Source: Eulemur rufifrons (taxonomy: Eukaryota > Chordata > Mammalia > Primates > Lemuridae). From it: a stretch of 64,000 bases of DNA. Under the pieces are notes generated by a model. The model worked only from the letters and a program-made list of their open reading frames with translations. It was not told where the DNA came from and did no database searches. Shown here one piece after another: positions 30,103-64,000 of the stretch. The stretch spans positions 279,650,343 to 279,714,342 of the forward strand of contig NC_090989.1 in NCBI RefSeq assembly GCF_041146395.1, written 5' to 3'. The position numbers and the translations under genes were made by a program. Every line of letters begins with the position of its first letter. The first letter of the stretch is position 1.

Positions 30103-33100
30103 GTATTTGACTAGCATGCAGAAAATGTGTCGCCTCTTTGGTTTTGCCTGGCTTGCAGTGAAGACACATTCATGTCAAAGAGGTTGGAAAAAAACCCTGC
30201 CTGCATGACCTTTCTGTTCAGCAGATTGGTTAGGATTTGTTTGGGATTTTTTTTGGTGATACGTTATCAGAAGTCTTAGTAAATTTACTCTAAAATTTCC
30301 AAAGCCTCCTGTTTTTTACCTTCCTTTCTTTCTCTTTAAGGCATGAATATCTTAATTTCTTATTACCAGACTGGTGTTTGCATGATTAGTGTTTGCCGAT
30401 TTTTTATTGATGGCTACTTGGTTTTTACGAACCAAGGGACTAAACAGATTGTCCTAGGTATTTGGAAAATATAATCTGAAAAGATATAGTAAAAATAGTA
30501 TTTTTAAAATTTGACAAATATTGTAAACTTGGGTTTGTTTCCTGTTCCATTGACTTATTTCTTCTGCCACAATGCCTGTAGTAAAATGGAGCTTACATTT
30601 TCATGTTTAAAAAAAAGCTCCCTTTATTTGTTTATAGTTTTTGAGTGTTTCCTAAATCAGACCTTTTTCAAAAGAAAAAAAAATGCTTAAAATTAATATC
30701 CCAAAATGAGAAATACAAATTTTGGAAATTTCTAGTGATTATAGGTGATAAATCCAAGGTAGGCCCTTTTATAAATCAGATCAGTTAATTATTTAAACGA
30801 GGTTTATAAAAATGGGCCACATTATAATCTTTTCCTATTTTGAATCATAGGAACAATATGTTGCACTTAAATACCTTTCATCTGAATTTTACAGGTTAAA
30901 AGGTAAGTAGCAGCAAGATAGTATTTGGGAAGCATTCAGAAGTAAGTTTTTTTCAGTGTTGCTTTGCATTTCTGGATTTTGATGCAATGCAGTATGAATC
31001 TTTTGCTTTCTTAAAGCTAAGTCCTTGCTCACCTCTGTAGAATTGCACTAATGAGTTGAAATGAATTAATCAATTTGAAGGCTGACATGTGGATCCACAA
31101 TCCTGATTGGAATGTGGTTTAAGCAAAAAATTTGTTGTTTTTATTCATGGTGTTAAAAGTCTTACTTTTTGTATTATTTACCTCTCTGCTTACCATCAGA
31201 TATGCCACTAAAATCCGCAGCTAAGCTGGTTTTGAGTTCATTTTGTTTGATATGGGAATCAACTGGTATATAATTTTATGGGTGCTAACCAATTCTTTGG
31301 TGGTTTGTTATCAGGGAAGCCCTTCCACATCCATGGATATAGTTCTCTTGCTTTGCAAATCTAAAATTTGGTAATAGGCTGGCTTTCTAAGCCATGGAAA
31401 AAAGCATTGTCGGTTCTGCACATTTGGGCTCTGACTAAGCAACAAAACAAAACTGATGAATGGTTTCTCTGATCTTTTGCTTTGGGTGATGTTTATGAAT
31501 GTTTCCATAAAGCCAAATGCTTCGTTCATCCTGTTAGTTCCTAAAAATCCTTTTCTTGCAAGACAATGTATCTGGTGTCCATCCTGAAAATCAGAATTCA
31601 TTTTGTAGTATTCCAAATGCTTCTTACATCCAGCACAGGCAGCTTACTGAAAGAATATCAGTCCCCATACTTTACTTTTAATAGAGACTCTTTGCAGCTT
31701 CACTATATATTTTTTTCTCTTTTGGGGTTCTATAGAGGAACTGATTGCTGAATTCTTCCACTCTCTACAATCCATGTGAGGGTGTCGTAAACCACTCATT
31801 CTAAGGGCCAACTTCGCAGAGTCCAAAGCATTTGACCTTTGGTTTGAAAATGTTTGTATCTGCAGTCTTTTGTGTTGCTTAACACAGTGTGGTTCCCACC
31901 CACTGCCTCTACCCACTCCCCAAAGACAGATATGTCCCCTTGTATCGTGGGGCATTTAAAAATTCCCTAAGTACCAAGAACTGCCTCAGACAGCTGTCTC
32001 TTGGCATTTGTCAAGAAAAGGATATTCGTGTCTAGTCTCTTGTAGGAATCCATTTTAAATCGATAGTGTGTGTAAGTTTGTGTTGGATATGAGGAGTCAT
32101 TCTGAGACATGTTGTGTATCTTTGGATTAAATTAGAAATTTCTAGCCAAGATTCATATCTTTAGACCCCCCTCGTCCTTCCCAGGTATCTGGCAGTAGTA
32201 TAAGAATGCTAACAAGTCCTTTTTATTTATTACAATAGAGGACATAGTTTTAATTCCTGTTTTATCCTCCTGAGATCAATTCACATTACTTGGTGAATGA
32301 TGCAACTAATATTTTGACTGCTGCATTGCAGTATTTATAAATAGCCTACACCTTCAGTCTTCTCTAACAGTATTTGCAAAAATATGACCTTTTTCTTCAG
32401 TTACCTTAAATGGGAAGCTGTCCTTAAACATGTAGACAGATATTTAGCACTTTGTTTCTCCTCCTTCAGTCTCCCTGTGCACAGACTTGATTGGCAAAAT
32501 CAGAGTCAGTTGGCTGCTCTGAGATAAGCAGTCAGTCGATTGCACTTCTAGGAAGTCACCTTCGTTGTGGTTTTTAGGCAGTTAGTGGAACAGATAGGCT
32601 GGTGTGGTTGCAGTTTGTTCTTTAATGGCACATTTCCCAGATTTTTCCTTTCTTGAGCTCCCAAAGGTGTTAATCCCATATGGCTGGGAACAGCCAGGAA
32701 CATTCTCTGTGGATTCTGCCTTATCAGTGTGCTGCATATTGCCAGAGCAGGGGCGGGGTTCTTGCAGCATGCAGCCTCAGTCACGGAAGGAATGTGGTGT
32801 GCACAGGCAGCGTCCAAGAAATTCCAGTAACTCTCTGATAGTTTTGGGTGAGAGGTTGTAGCACCTTTGCGTGGCAGTTGTTCTTGGTGATGAAAATTTT
32901 CCTGTGTTTAATGTAGTCTTTGGAAATGACCCGTTTAGGAGCAAAAAAACCCTGCAACTCGTGTAGAGACAGTTCTCCATCAGGATGAGAGTGGGCAAAT
33001 TTATTAAACCGTAATCTATTTTGGCATCTCCTGTAATCATGCAAATGAAAATTCTGAATGCCACCTGCAGTGGGAACGCATTGGTGACTTTCAGATGCCC

Positions 33101-33586
33101 GGCTCCCCAGAAACAGCCAGCCATGGCTTGGCAGAGCTCCCACCTACTGACATCAGCTGATCTGCAGGAAAGAAAAGTCCATTATTGCCTGACCAAAGCA
33201 CTTGGTATAGAATTGACTCATTCTACTTCACTGGGGCGACAAAGAGGTCCTTTTAGGTTGGTTAATTTCATCAAGGCCTCGCTGGACTGCCTCCCTGGAT
33301 TGGTAGGGTCCAGTCAGCAAGCTGGGCCCAAGCAGGGGACTTGCTCAGGTGGAGCCTTTGCGGTGCTGTGATGCAGATTCTTTCTTTTTTCCATTGTAAA
33401 GGGCTGCTCCCAAGCGTGATTTCTCAGGGATTTCTATAGCAGCAAAAGGATTTTAGAAATGCAGTGGATCCTGTGATAGGAGGCAGGACAACACCATATA
33501 TTTTAACACTGAAGACTTAGGGAGCTGGTGTAATGTAGTTAATTTTCCCATGCCTAGCTACACCTTCTTTGGAAAATTTCTTTCTT

Positions 33587-33925
33587 TGTTTTTTTTTGAG
33601 ACAGAATCTTGCTCTTTTGCCTGGGCTAGAGTGAGTGCCGTGTGGCGTCAGCCTAGCTCACAGCAACCTCAAACTCCTGGGCTCAGGCGATCCTCCTGCC
33701 TCAGCCTTCCGAGTAGCTGGGACTACAGGCATGGGCCACCATGCCTGGCTAATTTTTTCTTTATATATTTTTAGTTGGCCAGATAATTTCTTTCTATTTT
33801 TAGTAGAGATGGGGGGGGGTGTCTCACTTTGCTCAGGCTGGTCTCGAACTCCTGACCTCGAACGATCCACCCGCCTCGGCCTCCCATAGTGCTAGGATTA
33901 AGGGCGTGAGCCACCGAGCCTGGCC
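33587..33925 (-). mobile_element. Alu (lemur type), -
   Basis: gagacagaatcttgctcttttg to accgagcctggcc; 15-bp flanking repeats ttggaaaatttcttt. Confidence 0.92.
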
Positions 33926-34167
33926 TTGGAAAATTTCTTTACAAGCAAATTTTGTAAGCAAGCAAATTAGGTACGTAATTTCCCAGTGTTTTTCTGTCTT
34001 AACTGTTTCCTGAGGGATGAGAACAAAGGAAGTATGTAACTAAATGATTCTAACCCTACTTGTTTAGTAATATAAGAAGATTTAATCTTAAAAAAAACAG
34101 AAGTAATTTTGATTTGTAAAAAATGTTCATGGATTGTGGAAAATAAATAAATAAATAAATAAAATTA

Positions 34168-34495
<328 letters not shown>

Positions 34496-34739
34496 TTTAA
34501 TACCTCTCCCTCCCATTTTTCACTCCAAAGTGGGGATGGAAAAGATAACAGAGAGTGAAAGGAATTAGTAAACAGCCATCAGTAAAGAATATGCCAGCTC
34601 CAATCATGTTAGGAATCACTGGTTCTTGGATGCTAGCCTGGGAACTAGAGGACCCCAGGTCACCCTGGGCTCAGGGACTTGCTTACTAGATCATCAGAGT
34701 CTCCTGACTGCTTAATTATAAAGTGATAGCAGTTTCTTT

Positions 34740-35160
34740 ATTTCCAGGTTCGGAATATAATTGGCTCTGTAATATGTGCCAAGTCCTGAGTTCTGTGATC
34801 AGAAAGTAAGAGTGAGATATGGTCATCTTTATAGTTCTTTAAAGAACTCATCAGTGTGGTGGGGAGAGCACAGTGGTTACAGGGCAGGTGATGGTGCTGA
34901 GGACAGATGAGAAGTGAGGCTGGTAGGGGACTGCAGACGGATGATTCAGAGACTTCGTGCAGGATGAGGTATTCGCTTTAGGCTGAGAGATCCGTATGAT
35001 ACTAAGGGTCAGGGTTGGGAGTGGGAGAGAAGAGTGCATTCCTAGCAAAGGGAACTTTTTGAGCTGGGAAATGAACCCTGCTCAGGGCCTGTAATTGGGG
35101 CTGGTGAGGGAGTTTGATGTGAGGTAGGGCTGGAGGAGACAAGTGACTAGAAGTGACTGA
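34740..35160 (+). repeat. L2-like LINE fragment, uncertain
   Basis: taatatgtgccaagtcctgagttc, then acagggcaggtgatggtgctg recalls L2; diverged. Confidence 0.35.
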
Positions 35161-35764
35161 CTGAAGCCATGTTTAACTTCTAGTAGATGCAGTTGGTGTG
35201 TTTGGTACTTCTCCAAACTACGCCGACGTACTTAGGGCAGCAGTGTAAACTAGAACTGCCTGTTGTAATTAAACATTATCACGGAAGTTCTGCTGTGAGC
35301 AGACATGTAGTTTTTCAAGGTCACCCTCAGTTTTTGGTTTTAAGGACTGTCTTGACATCTGTTTTAAAAATAGAAAATATGTTTTTCAGACGAGGCTATC
35401 TACTGAGGATAAAAAGCTGTGCCTTCTTGAGCTTTATTTCCCCGAGGTTCTGCCCTATCCTAGTGAAAAGAGCAGCTCCTTCCTCAGAGCACACTGCCCT
35501 GTGGTCAGTCCAAGATTAGTAATGCGGACTTACTCATTAGGTTGACACCTCGTTGTATAGCTGTAGTCAGCACATTCTTTGTTTGCCATTCTTGTCACGA
35601 ATCTAGCACTTACCTGGACAGAATTCCAGCTTTACAATCCAGTAAGTGAAGGATTCATTATTGAGCTCTCCCCACCCCTCCAAGTGAACTCTGGGCTGCT
35701 GCATAGCAGCTACAACACTCAATAAACACTAAATAAAAATTGTACAAGAGTACAATAGATGTAC

Positions 35765-36209
35765 TTGGTCATTTATTTAACAGACATTTCATAATGACCT
35801 GTGTGCTAGAAATCAGGGATACACAGATTGGGTTGCTCAGTCTAATCATACCATGGGAAGTATATGCAGGTGCTTTGCAAATCTACAGAGAAGTTGATTA
35901 CATCTGAGGAGGGAGGGTGCAGTTTAGTGAGGAGGCAGGAGCCTGCAGTTTACTCATTTCAGCTGGGTGTTGAGATATAAATAGAGGAGTTATCCAAGCA
36001 GAGAAGAGACATGGGACATTCTAGCAAAGAATGCTTGTGCATATGGCTTGGAGTTTTAAAGGGACCTCTATATTTTGGAGAAGAAAGAATACTTCTATTT
36101 GCCAAGAGGGTAGGAGGGAGGGGTGAAAGATATCAGGCAGGTATGTTGGGCCAGATCGTGAAGGTCCTGCTAAAGAGGTGGATTCTTTTCTCTGTCTGAA
36201 GGGAACTAT
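35765..36209 (+). repeat. L2-like LINE fragment
   Basis: atttaacagacatttcataatg, tgtgctagaaatcagggatacac, tctagcaaagaatgcttgtgcat follow L2 3' order. A small retrocopy interrupts its end at 36,222. Confidence 0.5.
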
Positions 36210-36221
36210 AAAAGATTTGGG

Positions 36222-36301
36222 GCGACTTCTCTGGTCCACTAGTGAGGTCCATGAAGCTCGCCTGGGTCCCTCACTTGGGACTCGTTACAAAAAAAAAAAA
36301 A
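36222..36301 (+). mobile_element. Short retrocopy of unidentified RNA with poly(A) tail
   Basis: About 67 bases (gcgacttctctggtccact... to ctcgttac) followed by about 13 A. Twelve-base direct repeats (aaaagatttggg) at 36210-36221 and 36302-36313 mark an L1-type insertion. The body can form a hairpin: GTCC 36234-36237 with GGAC 36278-36281, and AGTGAGG 36241-36247 with CCTCACT 36269-36275. I do not recognise the source RNA. Confidence 0.65.
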
Positions 36302-37921
36302 AAAAGATTTGGGAGTGGCATGGCAAAGAATGTTTCTTTTTATAGTAAAAAAAAAAAAATTAAACTATGTAGAAAAACAGTAATACAACAAAAATAACTG
36401 GTTGTTACGTGGAGAATAATTTGCAAGGAATGGTGGTGTGGTTAAAATCACCTCACGTGCTCTTCCCCGGGAAGATGGCCTCTGATCAGGTGCAGACAGT
36501 GCCTCCTCACAACTGCTGAGAGCTGCTGGAAACTCTGGCCGCACCCAGGTCTGCAGGGCTTGTTTACGTCCGGCTGGATGTGGGCAGCGCTCTCACAGGC
36601 TTCACTGCTCATCTGTAGCCTGCTCACCCTTTTCCGTTAGCTGGGGCAGGCAGGCGACAGGATAACAGAAGTGCTCCTAGATGTTTCCTGGGTAACACAA
36701 TTTTATACCATTTATAAATTATAGAACAGTACTGGAAGGGACCCTAATGCTTAGCTAGTCTGCTTCCTTACCAAATCCAGAAGGCTCTGTATGTGATTTT
36801 AATGTTGGAAGGGACTTGTGACCATGTCATTTTTCCTGCCGTTTTTAGTCACTCTAGGAAATTGAGGTGCGGAGAAGGAAGGCTTGTTACATGGAAGGTC
36901 ACGTGTTACTGACAAATTTAGGAGCTTTTTGTCATTGACCTGTACCTATTTCCTTCTGTGGTCCTTAACTGGTTAGAGGATAAAATGGCTTATTCTTGAT
37001 AAGATCAAGTAGCATATGCTGAGTTTCTCACATAAATAGGTCAGGTTGTCTTTTTGACATTAAAGTTTGGTGAAACTTCCCAGAAATCTGAGAGTTTAAA
37101 GTTGGGGCAGATTGATTACTGTAGGGAAGTACCACCTACCCAGTTAGCCTGCATTTGTGGTTAACTTGAAGTTGGTGCTGAATTTATGCAGTCTTCTTGC
37201 TCTCCAAAATAGCAGGTAGAAGTAAGATAGGGTAAATCTTTCACAACACCTTTCTTTTTTTTCCAAGATGAACTGTGATTTGGTTTTCTGCTAGTTGGTA
37301 CATTCTGGTGAAACAGCCTGTTCCTTTGCCTGGGCTCTTTGATAGTCTGAAGACTTGTATGGTTGACATTTTGGAGTAACTGAGAAATCAGCTACTTTGT
37401 CTAGGTGAATGCTATTGGTTATTGCTAGTAAGGATTCACTTATTTTATAATCATTCCCTTCATTAAATAACAGCCCAAAATCTAGAAAGACAGAAAAGCT
37501 GATTTAAGTAAGGGTTAATTCTTTCTAATCTCCACACAAAGAAATGCAGAGACCAGATGGAAGGACCTTTGAATGGCTTGTCAACAATTCTTTGAGTACC
37601 AAAGTTGGTGTTTCCTTTGAATCCTTAAAACCTTGTAGAACTAACAATATGAACCGTAGTTTCCTTATTCATACTTTTCAATTGGTTTCGTTGCCATGTT
37701 GGCTAGGCATCCTCCTTTGCAGGGCAATGGACAGCCCTTGTTATTACTATAGAGGAAGGGGCTCCAGGCTTCATTGTCAGATCCTTAGCTGGCACTACCT
37801 TCTCAACACATTTGTTTGCTAGGTTTACCTGATAATTCTTTCTTTCCTTCAAAGAGGCTAATTCCATTGACTCTATTTTGGTGTATGTTGGTACTTATCT
37901 CATGGCATTCTTTGTTTTCAG

Positions 37922-63783
<25,862 letters not shown>

Positions 63784-64000
63784 GTAAGACCTCCTTTGCA
63801 AATTATTATTTCCAAGGGTTTTACAGGAGCATGAAGTGTTTTGTGCCCTTTTCCGGTGTGCCGTTCTCTGAGTATTCAGCCTACCTTGAGCCTTTGGTCA
63901 TTTCTGGACTTGATGGGACTGGTTTCTTTGAGACCTTGTTAATATATTCTTTGAATCTGTTATTTCTTAAAATGTGATGTTTAATATGCAAAAGCAAGAT

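Overview
The window is nuclear DNA from a primate, most likely a lemur-type strepsirrhine. Roughly thirty dimeric Alu elements carry a middle linker (tagaaagaaatta, then an 'actaaaaatatatatagaaa' segment) and a right-arm ending (gctaggctgacgccacggcactcactctagcc) that I recognise from lemur Alus and not from monkeys or apes. The genes correspond to the human 9q34.11 pair GLE1 and SPTAN1, both on the + strand, head to tail. I placed exons by reading the sequence against my memory of the human proteins; no alignment was run.

Positions 1 to about 21,005 hold the 3' three quarters of GLE1: 13 coding exons (4 to 16 of 16), ending at a TGA at 19,897-19,899 and a roughly 1.1 kb 3' UTR. The first 144 codons lie upstream of the window. 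Every junction keeps frame and the 554 codons present match residues 145-698 of the 698-residue human protein. Introns hold Alu, MIR and old L1 copies plus a 5S rRNA retropseudogene. Positions 21,006 to about 26,350 are intergenic, mostly Alu, FLAM, MIR and L1 debris.

A CpG island at about 26,480-27,500 with a TATA-like box at 26,963 is the SPTAN1 promoter. A non-coding first exon ends at 27,081. A 10.8 kb first intron leads to the exon with the usual ATG (37,925). Exons 2 to 27 then run to 63,783 and encode residues 1-1193 of alpha-II spectrin: the partial tetramerisation repeat, repeats 1-9, the SH3 domain, the alternative 20-residue insert, part of repeat 10, and two tiny exons with the calpain and caspase cleavage region. 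Numbering agrees exactly with the known human calpain site (Tyr1176/Gly1177) and caspase site (Asp1185). The rest of the gene lies beyond the window.

No undescribed multi-gene system is present. The most interesting new candidates are: a 51-nt possible coding exon inside SPTAN1 intron 1 (30,052-30,102), in frame with exon 2, that would add 12 basic residues before the tetramerisation helix; a GC-AG intron interrupting the SH3 coding region; a pair of frame-neutral micro-exons holding the calpain and caspase sites; conserved capacity to make the short Gle1A isoform by reading into intron 14, with SINE-borne AATAAA signals downstream; a tail-less 5S rRNA retropseudogene with a perfect 16-bp target duplication; and a short unidentified poly(A) retrocopy.
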